From assembly GCF_014199985.1 (NCBI RefSeq), contig NZ_JACHOS010000003.1, positions 334,454 through 398,453 on the forward strand: DNA of 64,000 nt, given 5' to 3'. Below the pieces are notes generated by a model. That model was not told where the DNA came from. It saw only the letters and a list, made by a program, of their open reading frames with translations, and did no database searches. The DNA is from Methylorubrum rhodesianum. GTDB lineage: Bacteria > Pseudomonadota > Alphaproteobacteria > Rhizobiales > Beijerinckiaceae. Position numbers and translations under genes: made by a program. Shown here piece after piece: positions 18,064-27,560 of the stretch. The stretch's first letter is position 1; the number at the start of each line of letters is the position of its first letter.

Positions 18064-19074
18064 CTACTCGGCGGCCTGCCTAGGGGCCGCGTCCGCCTCC
18101 CGCTGCGCCTCTTGCTGTGCCTCCTGGATCTGCTCGGCGATCCACGCGTAGGTGGGCTTCAGGCCCTCGCGCAGGTGGATGCTGGGCTCCCAGCCCAGAA
18201 CCTCGCGCAGGCGGGTGTTGTCGCTGTTGCGCCCGCGCACGCCCTGCGGCTTGCTCAGGTCGAACGACTTGTGGATCGTCTTGCCGGCGATTTCAGCCAC
18301 GAGGTCGACGAGGCCGCTGATGTTGATGAGCTCGTCGGTGCCGAGGTTGAGCGGCCCGTAATGGTCCGACTGCATGATCCGGTAGATGCCCTCGACGCAG
18401 TCGTCGACGTACATGAACGAGCGGGTCTGCTGGCCGTCGCCCCAGATCTCGACCGTGCCGCCCTCGGGCGTGCGCGCGACCTTGCGGCAGATCGCGGCCG
18501 GCGCCTTCTCCTTGCCGCCGTCGTAGGTGCCGTAGGGTCCGTAGACGTTGTGGAAGCGGACGGACCGGGTCGGGAAGCCGTAATCCTCGGTGAAGTACTG
18601 GCAGAGCTTCTCCGTGTAGAGCTTCTCCAGGCCGTAGCCCTCCTCGGGGGCCGCCGGGAAGGCGTCCTCCTCCTTCAGCGGGATCACGCTCGGCACGTCC
18701 TGCAGGTGCTGCGGGTAGACGCAGGCCGAGGAGGAGAACAGGAACCGCTCGACCCGCGCGTCGAAGGCGGCCTTCAGCATCTGCGCGCTGATCATCGTGT
18801 TGTTGAAGGTGATCGAGGCGTGCGCGCCGGAGATGTAGCCGATGCCGCCCATATCGGCGGCGAGGTTGTAGACCTCGTCGACGCCGTACACCGCCTTGCG
18901 GCAATCCTCGAAGGAGCGCAGATCGAGGAGTTCGAACTCGTCCGCGGTGGGAGGACCGAAATCAGGATATTTAATGTCGACGCCGCGGACATGATAGCCG
19001 TGGCGACGCAAGTACGTCACCAGATGTCCCCCAATGAAGCCGCCGGCCCCGGTAACAACTGCGCTCTTCGACAT
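18064..19074 (-). CDS. GDP-mannose 3,5-epimerase-like NAD-dependent epimerase (336 aa)
   Basis: Extended SDR enzyme. The Rossmann loop TGAGGFIG is at 8-15. The segment AADMGGIGYI..NNTMIS, the catalytic-type Cys in SSACVYP, the YGLEK tyrosine-lysine pair and the lysine of GGKEKAPAAICRK all match plant GDP-mannose 3,5-epimerase (GDP-D-mannose to GDP-L-galactose/GDP-L-gulose). The resemblance is stronger than to ordinary UDP-glucose epimerases. The ATG at 19074 gives the usual start MSKSAVVTG; an upstream ATG adds 11 residues. The C-terminus has a 12-nt repeat encoding IQEAQQEAQREAD that is not part of the fold. It probably supplies an epimerised GDP-hexose for EPS. Confidence 0.82.
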   Translation of the reverse strand: MSKSAVVTGAGGFIGGHLVTYLRRHGYHVRGVDIKYPDFGPPTADEFELLDLRSFEDCRKAVYGVDEVYNLAADMGGIGYISGAHASITFNNTMISAQMLKAAFDARVERFLFSSSACVYPQHLQDVPSVIPLKEEDAFPAAPEEGYGLEKLYTEKLCQYFTEDYGFPTRSVRFHNVYGPYGTYDGGKEKAPAAICRKVARTPEGGTVEIWGDGQQTRSFMYVDDCVEGIYRIMQSDHYGPLNLGTDELINISGLVDLVAEIAGKTIHKSFDLSKPQGVRGRNSDNTRLREVLGWEPSIHLREGLKPTYAWIAEQIQEAQQEAQREADAAPRQAAE

Positions 19075-19206
19075 GATTTTGATGCCTTTCTGCTTCGGCG
19101 CTTCCATTCTTATTTCGCGGTTCGACTAAGCATATCTTCTCGAAGGGCGATCATACTTTCGCGCTGATCTAGCCCTTCGGAGTGCCCGCTGCGCCGTCCG
19201 ATCGAG

Positions 19207-19250
19207 GCTCACGCTCCCGCCGGGCGCGCCGACGCGGCGGGAGCGTGAGC
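19207..19250 (-). terminator. 16-bp perfect hairpin after the WecG-family gene
   Basis: GCTCACGCTCCCGCCG and its exact complement surround a 12-nt loop, beginning 4 nt after the stop codon. It lacks a T-run on the transcribed strand. Confidence 0.5.
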
Positions 19251-19254
19251 GCCT

Positions 19255-20049
19255 TCAGAAGGAGCGGTGCGGCCGCGCCGCGGTCCGCCGCGGCGGTGCG
19301 TTCAGGAGTTGGATCGAGGCGCGCAAGGTGAATTCCGGCACGATCCGTCCGTAGCGGCGCCACAGCCGGCGCGGCTCGGTGCCGAGGCGGAAGGCCCATT
19401 CGAGGCCGCGCCGCTGCATCCAGACCGGCGCCTGCCGCTTGGTGCCGGCGAGGAAGTCGAAGGCCGCGCCGACGCCGACCATGACCGGCACCTCCAGCCG
19501 GTCGCGGTGGCGCGCCATCCAGTATTCCTGCTTCGGGGTCGAGAGGCCCACCCACAGGATGTCGGGCTCGGCCGCGTTGATGCGGGCGACGATGCCTTCG
19601 TCCTCCTCCGGCGTCGTCGGGCGGAAGGGCGGCGAGAAGGTGCCGGCGACGGGAAGCGCCGGGAACTGCTCCGTCAGGCGCGCGGCCAGCCGCTCGGGCA
19701 AGCCGGAGGCACCTCCGAAGTAGTACTGACGGTAGCCCTTGCGGGCCGACAGGACCGTGAGCGCGCGCATGAGGTCGGGTCCGTAGACCCGCTGCGTGCG
19801 CGGGAAGCCGAGCCGGCGTGCCATGAAGACGAGCGGCATCCCGTCCGGCGTGACGAGGCCGGCGCCCTCGTGGATCGCCCGCAGGGTCGCATCGGTCTGG
19901 CACTCGATGACGCCGTGGGCGCCGGTGATGCAGACGTAGTGGCGCTGGCGGCCGAGGATCCATTCCTCGACCGCCGCGACCGCCTCGTCCAGGCTGATCG
20001 CGCTGACCGGTACCCCCAGGATCGAAACGCGGGGGAGGGGCGGGTTCAC
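19255..20049 (-). CDS. WecG/TagA/CpsF-family glycosyltransferase (GT26, 264 aa)
   Basis: Transfers a sugar onto a lipid-linked acceptor at the cytoplasmic face of the membrane. Family motifs seen are [62 protein letters not shown] and [18 protein letters not shown]. Length fits the family. GTG at 20049 is the start because it overlaps the stop of the upstream decarboxylase gene as GTGA, giving [15 protein letters not shown]. In xanthan-type clusters the GumM enzyme belongs to this family, consistent with the other Gum-like genes here. Confidence 0.9.
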   Translation of the reverse strand: MNPPLPRVSILGVPVSAISLDEAVAAVEEWILGRQRHYVCITGAHGVIECQTDATLRAIHEGAGLVTPDGMPLVFMARRLGFPRTQRVYGPDLMRALTVLSARKGYRQYYFGGASGLPERLAARLTEQFPALPVAGTFSPPFRPTTPEEDEGIVARINAAEPDILWVGLSTPKQEYWMARHRDRLEVPVMVGVGAAFDFLAGTKRQAPVWMQRRGLEWAFRLGTEPRRLWRRYGRIVPEFTLRASIQLLNAPPRRTAARPHRSF

Positions 20050-21047
20050 GATCCCGTCCTCGCCAGATCCGTCGATGCCGGCTCGAACGGGGTCACGCTC
20101 GAGGCGGAGGCGGAGAGCAGCGCGTCGAAATAGGCGATGGTCTTCATCAGCCCCTCGTCGAGCCCGACCTTCGGGCTCCAGTGCAGCATCGCCTTCGCGC
20201 GGGCGATGTCGGGGCAGCGCTGGCGCGGGTCGTCCTGCGGCAGCGGGCGGTAGACGATCTCCGAGCGCGAGCCCGTGAGCGCGACGATCCGCTGAGCGAT
20301 CTCGGCGATCGTCACCTCGGTCGGATTGCCGAGATTGACCGCGCCGTCGAGCGTGCCCTCGACGTTCATCAGGCGCATCAGGCCCTCGACGAGGTCGTCG
20401 ACGAAGCAGAAGGCGCGGGTCTGGCGGCCGTCGCCATAGAGCGTGATCGGCTCGCCCCGCAGCGCCTGCACCACGAAGTTCGAGACCACCCGGCCGTCGT
20501 CGCGGTTCATCCGCGGCCCGTAGGTGTTGAAGATGCGCGCCACCCGGATCGGCACGTTGTGCCGGCGCTGGTAGTCGAAGAACAGGGTCTCGGCGCAGCG
20601 CTTGCCCTCGTCGTAGCAGGCGCGCGGGCCGCTGACGCTGACGAGGCCGCGATAGCCTTCCGGCTGCGGATGCACGTCCGGATCGCCGTAGATCTCGCTG
20701 GTGGAGGCTTGGAGGATCGGGATGCCGAGGCGCTTGGCCAGCCCGAGCATGTTGATGGCGCCGATGACGCTCGTCTTCGTGGTCTGCACCGGGTCGCGCT
20801 GGTAGTGGACCGGCGAGGCGGGGCAGGCGAGATTGTAGATCTCGTCCACCTCGACGTAGAGCGGGAAGGTCACGTCGTGGCGCATGACCTCGAAGCGCGG
20901 ATTGCTCAGGTGCTGCGCGAGGTTCGAGCGGTCGCCCGTATAGAAATTGTCGACGGCGAGCACGTCGTGCCCCTGCGCCACCAGTCGATCGCACAGGTGG
21001 CTGCCGACAAAACCGGCGCCACCTGTCACGAGGATACGCTTTTTCAT
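20046..21047 (-). CDS. UDP-glucuronate decarboxylase (UDP-xylose synthase, 333 aa)
   Basis: Makes UDP-xylose from UDP-glucuronate with bound NAD. Signature strings are [13 protein letters not shown] at the N-terminus, [33 protein letters not shown], the YDEGKR tyrosine-lysine pair, [10 protein letters not shown], and [18 protein letters not shown]. These are typical of UXS rather than dTDP-glucose dehydratases. The ATG at 21047 has AGGGAG about 12 nt upstream. Its stop overlaps the start of the WecG-like gene, so xylose supply and transfer are co-translated. A nearby UDP-glucose dehydrogenase is not in the window. Confidence 0.92.
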   Translation of the reverse strand: MKKRILVTGGAGFVGSHLCDRLVAQGHDVLAVDNFYTGDRSNLAQHLSNPRFEVMRHDVTFPLYVEVDEIYNLACPASPVHYQRDPVQTTKTSVIGAINMLGLAKRLGIPILQASTSEIYGDPDVHPQPEGYRGLVSVSGPRACYDEGKRCAETLFFDYQRRHNVPIRVARIFNTYGPRMNRDDGRVVSNFVVQALRGEPITLYGDGRQTRAFCFVDDLVEGLMRLMNVEGTLDGAVNLGNPTEVTIAEIAQRIVALTGSRSEIVYRPLPQDDPRQRCPDIARAKAMLHWSPKVGLDEGLMKTIAYFDALLSASASSVTPFEPASTDLARTGS

Positions 21048-21445
21048 CGCTCGACGTCTCCCTTTGTCGGTCGACCTCAGATTAGGAGACGACGCTCGCG
21101 CCCGGCATTGCTGTTTCGAGGAAGATGAAGCGCTTCGCGGTGCGAAGGCGACGTACCGCCACCGGGCGGTCGCCGCCCCTTTCGGGCCGCGGTGGGGCCG
21201 GTGGGCCGGACATCGTTCCCAACCGCGCCCGAGGGCCGGTTCCGGCCCCGTCGGACTAACCCGGTCGCGAACCGGAGCGGGCCCGAATAGCCAGGACAAA
21301 AGCGGAGGGGGCTCTGGCATTCAAGCAGGGCGCCGCGACGGTTCGGCCCCTCACCCGAGCACGGCAGGCTCCGGTGCAAGGTCGAAACCCGCCGTCCTGC
21401 CGGATGCCGGCCGGCGCCCGAACCGCGGCCTCGAGAGGCGAACGC
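21048..21445. other. Divergent promoter region of the EPS genes
   Basis: It separates the minus-strand transferase genes from the plus-strand exporter. It contains a GGGCGG-TCG-CCGCCC hairpin (21164-21178) and GC-rich inverted repeats, but no clear sigma-70 boxes. No gene or known riboswitch could be supported. Confidence 0.4.
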
Positions 21446-22888
21446 ATGCTCGATCTCAGGACATTCCGGCCTTGGAACGACGGGCGCCGCCGCGGCCCGA
21501 GGGTCGGCGCGGCCTCCGGGACGACGCTCAGGACGAGACTCGGGCCGGTCCTGGGAGCGATGCTCGGTGGAGCGCTCCTGCTCGGTCTCGCCGGCTCTCC
21601 CCTCGCCGCCGAGGCGCAGGCGCCCTCGCCGACACCCGTGCAAACACCGCAAACACCCTTGCCGGAGCCTCCGGCCGAGGCCGCGCTGCTCCTGTCGAGC
21701 GGCGACAAGCTGACGATGGTCGTCTTCGGCCAGACGGACCTCACCGGTGAGTACGTGGTCGATGCGGTCGGAGACCTCAACCTGCCGCTGGTCGGCCGCG
21801 TCCGGGTCGCGGGACTGAGCCCGGAGCAGGCGGAGACGCTGGTGCGCACCCGGCTCAACGACGGCTTCCTGCGCTCGGCCACCGTCAGCCTGCGGCTCTC
21901 CGAGATGAAGCCGGTCTACGTGCTGGGCGAGGTGCGCTCGCCGGGCAGCTACACCTATCGCTACGGCCTCACCGTGCTCGGCGCGGTGGCGCTGGCCGGC
22001 GGCGGGCGGGTCGGCGACCGCTCGATCACCGAACTCAAGGCCGAGGTGCTGACCGCGCGCGAGCGCCTGCGCAGCCTCGAACTCGCCCGGCTCGCCCAGC
22101 GCGCCCGGCAGCTCCGGCTCGAGGCGCAGCGGGACGGGCGGACGAGCTTCGTCTCGGACGAGCTGATCGGCCCGGAGGCGACGGCGCTGCTGCGCGGCGA
22201 GCAGGAGATCTTCTCGCTCCAGCGCGAGACGGAGCGCAGCGAAGTCGGCCTGCTGCGCCAGCAGGTCGAGCGTCTGGAGACCGAGCGGGCCTCGCTGACC
22301 CAGCAGCGCAGCCTCATCGACGAGCAGGTCAAGCTGACCGAGGCCCAGGTCCGCAACTACGCCCGGCTGACCGATAACGGCCACGGCCTGCAGACGATCA
22401 TGGTGGACCGGCAGCGCGAGAACGCCCGCGTCCGGGCGGAACTCGCCCGGATCGACGCGGATCTGGCCCGCAACGCCACCGCCTCCGGTGAAATGACCCT
22501 GCGCCAGCGCGACACCGAGAACGGTCACCGGCGCCGGGTCGTGGCCGACCTCCAGGCCACCCGCCAGCAGCTCCTGGAGACCGAGGCGAGTCTGCCCATC
22601 GCCCGCGACCTCTTGGAGAGCCGCGTGCGGCGGCTCGCCGCCTCCGACGGCGGCAGCGAGGCCACCGGCTGGAGCGTCGAGGTCACCCGGACCCTGCGCG
22701 ACGGGGCGGTGACCTTCAAGGCGGCCCTCACCTCCGTGCTGCTGCCGGGCGACGTGGTGCAGGTCTCGCCCGCCAAGACCGGCACCGCGGAGAGGCCGGC
22801 CCCAGCGCCCGCCCGCGACGGAGCGGCCGCGCCCGGTCCCGTCTCGCAGGCCGTGCCGGCCCTGCGCAGCTCCTTCGAAACCCCCTGA
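21446..22888 (+). CDS. Wza/GumB-like polysaccharide export protein with long coiled coil (480 aa)
   Basis: Periplasmic/outer-membrane component for EPS export. An N-terminal hydrophobic signal ([24 protein letters not shown]) precedes a Poly_export domain ([29 protein letters not shown], about 85-170). An SLBB-type segment follows ([30 protein letters not shown]). Roughly residues 200-400 are charged coiled coil ([18 protein letters not shown] and on), an extension not found in short Wza proteins. The ATG is preceded by GAGAGG. No lipobox is visible. The gene is followed 59 nt later by the GDP-mannose enzyme. Confidence 0.85.
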   Translation: MLDLRTFRPWNDGRRRGPRVGAASGTTLRTRLGPVLGAMLGGALLLGLAGSPLAAEAQAPSPTPVQTPQTPLPEPPAEAALLLSSGDKLTMVVFGQTDLTGEYVVDAVGDLNLPLVGRVRVAGLSPEQAETLVRTRLNDGFLRSATVSLRLSEMKPVYVLGEVRSPGSYTYRYGLTVLGAVALAGGGRVGDRSITELKAEVLTARERLRSLELARLAQRARQLRLEAQRDGRTSFVSDELIGPEATALLRGEQEIFSLQRETERSEVGLLRQQVERLETERASLTQQRSLIDEQVKLTEAQVRNYARLTDNGHGLQTIMVDRQRENARVRAELARIDADLARNATASGEMTLRQRDTENGHRRRVVADLQATRQQLLETEASLPIARDLLESRVRRLAASDGGSEATGWSVEVTRTLRDGAVTFKAALTSVLLPGDVVQVSPAKTGTAERPAPAPARDGAAAPGPVSQAVPALRSSFETP

Positions 22889-22947
22889 TCCCCTCCTGAT
22901 CCCTCCCTGACCCTCCTTCGAGCCCCAGCACAAAAGGACGCCCGTCG

Positions 22948-24357
22948 ATGCCTGCACGGATTCAGCCCGTCATCCTCTGCGGCGGCTCGGGAACGCGGCT
23001 CTGGCCCACCTCCCGCTCCTCGATGCCGAAGCAGTTCGTGCCCCTGCTCGGGCCGCACTCGACCTTCCAGCAGACCCTGCTGCGGCTCCAGGGCCCGCTC
23101 TTCGCCCGGCCGATCATCGTGGCGAACCGGGACCATCGCTGCCTCGTCGAGAAGCAGGCGGCGGCCATCGACGCCGCGATCACCCTGCTGCTGGAGCCGG
23201 AGCGGCGCGATTCCGGCCCGGCGATCCTGGCCGCCTGCACCCTGGTGGCGCGCCAGGACCCGGAGGCGGTGGTGCTGGTGCTGCCCTCCGACCACATCGT
23301 CACCGAGCCGCGCGCCTTCCGGCGCGCCGTCGCCTCCGCCCTGCCGGCGGCGCGGGCGGGGCGCCTCGTCACCTTCGGCATCGAGGCGGATCACCCCAGC
23401 ACAGAGTACGGCTGGATCCGGCCCGGCGCCCGCGTCGAGGCGCGCTGCCACGCGGTCCACACCTTCGCCGAGAAGCCGGACGCGGGCCGCGCCGCCACCT
23501 ATCTCGCTGACCGCTGGCTGTGGAATTCCGGCAACTTCCTGATGCGGGCCGACACCCTGTGCGGCGAATACGCCGCCTTCGATCCCGACACGGCGGCGGC
23601 CGCCGCCGCCGCGGTCGAGGCCGCCGCCGACGAGGGCGGGGCGCTGGCCCTCGACGCCGAGGGGTTTGCCGGCACCCGCAAAACGTCCCTCGACTTCGCG
23701 GTGATGGAGAAGACGAGCCGCGCCGCGGTGGCGCGGATGCGCTGCGGCTGGTCGGATGTCGGCAACTGGAACGCGCTCTGGGCGATCAGCGAACGCGACG
23801 ACCTCGGCAATGTCAGCCGCGGCGCGGCCGAATTGTTCGAGAGCGAGGGGTGTTTCGTGTCGTCCGAGGGGATGGTGACGTCCCTCGTCGGCGTGCGCGA
23901 CCTCGTGGTCGTGGCCGAGAAGGACGCGATCCTGGTGGCCGACCGCAGCCGCTGCGGCGACGTGCGCAAGATGGTCGAGATCCTGCGCAGCAAGGGCCGG
24001 CCCCAGGCCGAGTGGCACGCCGCCTCGCACCGGCCCTGGGGCAGCTACCGGGTGCTGGAGGCCTCCGACGGCTTCCAGGTCAAGCGGATCACCGTGGCAC
24101 CGGGCGGGCGGCTCTCCCTGCAGAAGCACCGCCACCGCGCCGAGCACTGGGTCGTGGTGCGCGGCTGCGCCCGGGTCACCGTGGACGACACCGTCGCCGA
24201 TTACCGTGAGAGCGAGCACATCTTCATCCCGCTCGGCGCGATCCACCGCCTCGAAAATCCCGGCAACGACGATGTCGAGCTGATCGAGGTGCAACTCGGC
24301 AGCTACCTCGGCGAGGACGACATCGTCCGGCTCGAGGACGCCTACCACCGCGCCTGA
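22948..24357 (+). CDS. Mannose-1-phosphate guanylyltransferase / mannose-6-phosphate isomerase (469 aa)
   Basis: Bifunctional enzyme of the XanB/AlgA type that makes mannose-6-phosphate from fructose-6-phosphate and GDP-mannose from mannose-1-phosphate. The nucleotidyltransferase signature LCGGSGTRLWPTSR is at about 10-23. FAEKPD, WNSGNFLMRADTL, MEKTSRAAV and GWSDVGNW follow. The C-terminal cupin isomerase domain shows RPWGSYRVLE, VAPGGRLSLQKHRHRAEHWVVV and LGAIHRLENPG. AAAGGA lies before the ATG. With the mutase at 8.4 kb this completes GDP-mannose synthesis. Confidence 0.95.
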   Translation: MPARIQPVILCGGSGTRLWPTSRSSMPKQFVPLLGPHSTFQQTLLRLQGPLFARPIIVANRDHRCLVEKQAAAIDAAITLLLEPERRDSGPAILAACTLVARQDPEAVVLVLPSDHIVTEPRAFRRAVASALPAARAGRLVTFGIEADHPSTEYGWIRPGARVEARCHAVHTFAEKPDAGRAATYLADRWLWNSGNFLMRADTLCGEYAAFDPDTAAAAAAAVEAAADEGGALALDAEGFAGTRKTSLDFAVMEKTSRAAVARMRCGWSDVGNWNALWAISERDDLGNVSRGAAELFESEGCFVSSEGMVTSLVGVRDLVVVAEKDAILVADRSRCGDVRKMVEILRSKGRPQAEWHAASHRPWGSYRVLEASDGFQVKRITVAPGGRLSLQKHRHRAEHWVVVRGCARVTVDDTVADYRESEHIFIPLGAIHRLENPGNDDVELIEVQLGSYLGEDDIVRLEDAYHRA

Positions 24358-24368
24358 CGCCGGCCGCC

Positions 24369-24809
24369 ATGACAGGCCCCGAGGAACGGATCGAGGAGCG
24401 GACGACGGAGACCGGCCCGGACGCCACGGCGTCCGAGCCGGCGGAGCGCAGCCCCCTGGCCCGGCACTGGGACAGCCTGGACCGGGAGGCCGCCGCGCTG
24501 CTCGGCGCGGTCGAGCGCGACCTCGACGAAGCGCCCGAATCGGAGGAGGCGCGGATGCGCCCGGCTCCGCTGGGCGTGGGGCGGCCGCGGCTCGGGGGAC
24601 CGGGTTTTGCCCCCAACCCCCTCGCTCCCGCCCCCCGCGCTTCGGCCGTGTCCGAGCGGCCCAAGCGCTGGATCACCGCCGTCCTCGTCGCGGCGGCGCT
24701 GACGCTGCCCTTCGCCACTCCCGCGGGCGGCCCCGCCCCACGGACCGCGACGGACGCCACCCTCGCCGACCCGGCGGAGCTGCGCCTGAGTCGGGCCCTC
24801 GAGCGATGA
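24369..24809 (+). CDS. Hypothetical single-span membrane protein (146 aa)
   Basis: Starts 11 nt after the GDP-mannose enzyme and so is probably in the same transcript. The first 95 residues are charged and proline-rich (EERIEERTTETGPD, SLDREAAALLGAVERDLDEAPES), followed by one membrane helix at about 102-120 (WITAVLVAAALTLPFATPAG) and a short tail. No family recognised. A role in EPS assembly is possible only from position. Confidence 0.6.
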   Translation: MTGPEERIEERTTETGPDATASEPAERSPLARHWDSLDREAAALLGAVERDLDEAPESEEARMRPAPLGVGRPRLGGPGFAPNPLAPAPRASAVSERPKRWITAVLVAAALTLPFATPAGGPAPRTATDATLADPAELRLSRALER

Positions 24810-24842
24810 CGGGACGGGCGATGGCCCGCCCCCGGCCGGCCG

Positions 24843-25520
24843 TCACAGCAGCGAGTTGCGCCGGTTGACCGCGATCTGGACCAGCCCGGCGCGCGACTCG
24901 ACGCCGAGCTTCTTGCGCATGCTGGAGCTGGCGTTGATCACCGTGCGGTAGCTCACCGCCATGGCGCTGGCGATGGCGTCGTAGGACTTGCCCTGGCTCA
25001 GCAGCGACAGGATCTGCAACTCCCGCGCGCTCAAGGTCGCGAGCGGGGCGGGGCGGGCGCTGCGGTTCAGCATCGCCACATCGGTGGCGAGCGCGTGCGG
25101 CAGGTAGCCCTGCCCGGCATGAACGGCGGCGAGCGCCTCCAGGAAAGCCTCCGGCCCGGCATCCTTGAGCGCGAAGCCGAGCGCGCCGCTCTCCAGGGCC
25201 CGCGACACGAGCACCGGGTCGGCATGCATGCTGAAGACGAGGATGCGCGCTCTCGGATCCAGGCCCCGGATCCGGCGGATCAGCGACAGGCCGGACAGGC
25301 CGTCGTCGCGGAAGCTCAGGTCGGCCACGACGAGGGCGGGCCGGTGCCGGTGGAACAGGCGGTAGCCCGTGACGATGTCGGGGGCCTCGTAGACCCGGGC
25401 CACGCCCGCCGCCTCGGCCAGCCGGCGCACCCCCTGGATCACGATCGGATGGTCGTCGACGACGAGGAGCGTCTCCGGCCGTGCCGGCGCTGTCCGGATC
25501 GGAGCCCGTGCGTCGCTCAC
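24843..25520 (-). CDS. mxaB: MxaB, LuxR-type response regulator (225 aa)
   Basis: Last gene of the methanol oxidation operon. A receiver domain (LLVVDDHPIVIQG, phospho-acceptor Asp67 in VVADLSF) is followed by a LuxR/NarL helix-turn-helix (LSARELQILSLLSQGKSYDAIASAM, VINASSSMRKKLG). In M. extorquens MxaB is needed for expression of methanol-oxidation genes. The GTG start overlaps the mxaH stop as GTGA, and the short N-terminal tail before the receiver fits. No partner kinase is adjacent. Confidence 0.9.
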   Translation of the reverse strand: MSDARAPIRTAPARPETLLVVDDHPIVIQGVRRLAEAAGVARVYEAPDIVTGYRLFHRHRPALVVADLSFRDDGLSGLSLIRRIRGLDPRARILVFSMHADPVLVSRALESGALGFALKDAGPEAFLEALAAVHAGQGYLPHALATDVAMLNRSARPAPLATLSARELQILSLLSQGKSYDAIASAMAVSYRTVINASSSMRKKLGVESRAGLVQIAVNRRNSLL

Positions 25521-26077
25521 GGCTGCCCTCCCGAGGATCTCTCCGGAGCGGCGATCTCCGGCCGATCCCGGGCTTCGAGGCGGGCAAGCGCCGTGGCGTG
25601 GTCGGCGCCCTGAACGCGGGTGTTGTAATAGTGCTGGCACATCTCGCCGTAGAGACTCTTGTGGCGGCCGCGCACCGACGCGACCGCGCCGAGGCCGTCG
25701 ATGAGGCCGCGATAGGATTCCGTCTTGCCGATCTCGGACAGCATCTGCCCGAGCTGGACCGTACGGTTGGCGATCATGCGCTTGTCTTCCACGAAGGCGC
25801 TGCGCGCCCTGTCGAGGGATTCGCGCAGGTCCCTGACCGCGGCGGCGTCCGCGGGCAAGGGGTGTCCCGCCTCGCGGCCGGCGAGCCAGCGCGCCGGATC
25901 GGTGCCGTCGGTGGGGGAGAGCCAGTCGGGCAGGTGATCTTCGGAGGTGGAGGCCACGACGGTCCCGTCGTCGCCGCGGTCGGGCGCCGCGTTCGACGCC
26001 GCGCCGGAGGGCTCGCTGCCTCGGTCGCAGGCCGAGAGGATGAGCAGAACGGCGAGACCGGTGGCGAGCGTTCTCAT
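25517..26077 (-). CDS. mxaH: MxaH, lipoprotein of the methanol oxidation operon (186 aa)
   Basis: An N-terminal lipoprotein signal with lipobox ILSAC (Cys17) predicts a membrane-anchored periplasmic protein. The rest is helical and charged (RDLRESLDRARSAFVEDKRM, LGQMLSEIGKTESYRGLIDG). Its exact role in methanol dehydrogenase assembly is not established. ATG overlaps the mxaE stop (ATGA), and its own stop overlaps mxaB. The name is assigned from position in the conserved mxa gene order as well as size. Confidence 0.85.
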   Translation of the reverse strand: MRTLATGLAVLLILSACDRGSEPSGAASNAAPDRGDDGTVVASTSEDHLPDWLSPTDGTDPARWLAGREAGHPLPADAAAVRDLRESLDRARSAFVEDKRMIANRTVQLGQMLSEIGKTESYRGLIDGLGAVASVRGRHKSLYGEMCQHYYNTRVQGADHATALARLEARDRPEIAAPERSSGGQP

Positions 26078-27030
26078 CGCGGGGGTCCCTTCGCTGGGGC
26101 GGCGACGGCGAGGCTGCGCGGACCCTCGGCGACCGGCAGCCGGGTGATCTCCTTCAGCGTCGCGAGATCGAGGACGGAGACGCTGTCGGAGAACCAGTTC
26201 GCGACGTAGGCCCGGCCGCCCTCGATCACGATGCCCTCGGGATAGCGCCCGACGCCGATCGTCGCCGCGATTTCGAGCGTTCCGGCATCGAGCACGGTCA
26301 CGGTGGCGGCAGGCTGGTTGGTCACGAGCACCCGCGCCCCGTCCGGGCTGACGCCGATGCCGTAGGGCATGGCGCCGGCCGGCACGGTGGCGAACGCCTT
26401 GAGCGCCTCCGTGTCGATCACGGTGAGACTGTTGCTGCGCACGTTGCCGACATAGAGGCGGCCCTCGTCGGGGCTGAGCGCCAGGGCGAAGGGCGCGGTA
26501 CCGACGGGAATGGTCGCGAGACGGGTCATCCGCGCGCCGTCGAACACGCTGACCCGATGGCTCTCCCGGTCGGCGACGTAGAGCCGGCCGGCGCGGTCGA
26601 GGGTGATGTGGGCCGGATCGCGGCCGGTCTCGGCCGAGGCCTCGACCGTGCCGTCGGCGGCCGAGAGCCGGTCGACGCGGTTGCCCGACCAGTCGGCGAC
26701 GAACAGGCTCTTTCCGTCCGCCGACGCGGCGAGGCCGAACGCCTGGCCCTTGTAGGGCAGGCGTCGCAGCACCGCGCCGGTGGCCGCATCGGCGACCGTG
26801 ATCGCGTGTCCGTCGGGATGGGTGAGGAACACCGATCCGCCGCCCGCCGCCACCGTGGCGGGCGCCCCCGCCACGGGCGTGCGGCCCGCGACCGCCCCCG
26901 CCTCGACGCGCGTCACCTGCGCGCCCTGCTGGCTCGCGACGAAGACCGTCGCGGCCTGCGCCGGTCGGCGGGCCGGCGGGCCGGCGAGCAGGAGGAGGGC
27001 GGGCAGCGCGGCGAGGGCGGGGCGGATCAT
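26074..27030 (-). CDS. mxaE: MxaE, periplasmic YVTN-type beta-propeller protein (318 aa)
   Basis: Signal peptide (ALAALPALLLLAGPPARRPAQA), then seven or so YVTN-like blades. Repeated patterns are SADGKSLFVADWSGNRVDRL, LDRAGRLYVADRESHRVSVF, LSPDEGRLYVGNVRSNSLTV, VSPDGARVLVTNQPAATVTV and GGRAYVANWFSDSVSVLD. Such propellers often serve as protein-interaction platforms or in PQQ/c-type electron transfer systems. Function in methanol oxidation is unknown. ATGA overlaps tie it to mxaD upstream and mxaH downstream. Confidence 0.85.
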   Translation of the reverse strand: MIRPALAALPALLLLAGPPARRPAQAATVFVASQQGAQVTRVEAGAVAGRTPVAGAPATVAAGGGSVFLTHPDGHAITVADAATGAVLRRLPYKGQAFGLAASADGKSLFVADWSGNRVDRLSAADGTVEASAETGRDPAHITLDRAGRLYVADRESHRVSVFDGARMTRLATIPVGTAPFALALSPDEGRLYVGNVRSNSLTVIDTEALKAFATVPAGAMPYGIGVSPDGARVLVTNQPAATVTVLDAGTLEIAATIGVGRYPEGIVIEGGRAYVANWFSDSVSVLDLATLKEITRLPVAEGPRSLAVAAPAKGPPR

Positions 27031-27560
27031 TTCGCCTTGCCGCCCTCCACGGCCGCCTTCAGGCCCTTCAGCCCTTCCGAAAAGTACGTGTTCATCGCGG
27101 CCTTGCCGGCCTCGTCGCTGAGGTTCTCCGGGGGCTCGTTGCCGGTATCGCCGCGGTAGAAGCGGCCCATCCACTCGACTTTGGAGCCGCCGCCCTCCGG
27201 GCTCACGGTGAAGGTCGCGGAGTAGGACGAGACCGGCAGCGCCTTCAGGTCCGGCTCGCCCATCCGGTAGGAATAGGTGCGGCCGTCCGCCTTGTACTCG
27301 TCGAGGCTCTCCTCGATCTTGCCGCCGTTCTTGAAGGTCAGCGTGCGGGTGCCGCCGTCCTTGGTGCCGCTGCCCTCGGCCTTCGCGATCGCCGGGTGCC
27401 ATTTTCCGATGCCGGCGAAGTCGCCCGCCACCTTCCACACCGCGTCCGGGCTCGCGTTGATCGTGATCGACTGGGAGACTTTCTGGGGCGTCGGGCCGTG
27501 GGCGAGGGTGGCGGTCGCGGCGAGCGCGAGCGGAAGAACGAGAAGGGACAAACGCATCAT
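27027..27560 (-). CDS. mxaD: MxaD, periplasmic SRPBCC-fold protein (177 aa)
   Basis: Signal peptide (LLVLPLALAATATLAHG) followed by a START/SRPBCC lipid- or ligand-binding fold (ITINASPDAVWKVAGDFAGIGKWHPAI, KIEESLDEYKADGRTYSYRM, SKVEWMGRFYRGD). Published work on methylotrophs links MxaD to stimulation of the methanol dehydrogenase-cytochrome cL interaction. ATG overlaps the mxaL stop; a second ATG follows directly. Length agrees with other MxaD proteins. Confidence 0.92.
   Translation of the reverse strand: MMRLSLLVLPLALAATATLAHGPTPQKVSQSITINASPDAVWKVAGDFAGIGKWHPAIAKAEGSGTKDGGTRTLTFKNGGKIEESLDEYKADGRTYSYRMGEPDLKALPVSSYSATFTVSPEGGGSKVEWMGRFYRGDTGNEPPENLSDEAGKAAMNTYFSEGLKGLKAAVEGGKAK

Noticed and set aside
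21330..21445. Possible riboswitch in the leader of the polysaccharide exporter
   Set aside because: Some purine-rich conserved-looking strings, but no match to a known riboswitch core such as c-di-GMP or cobalamin.
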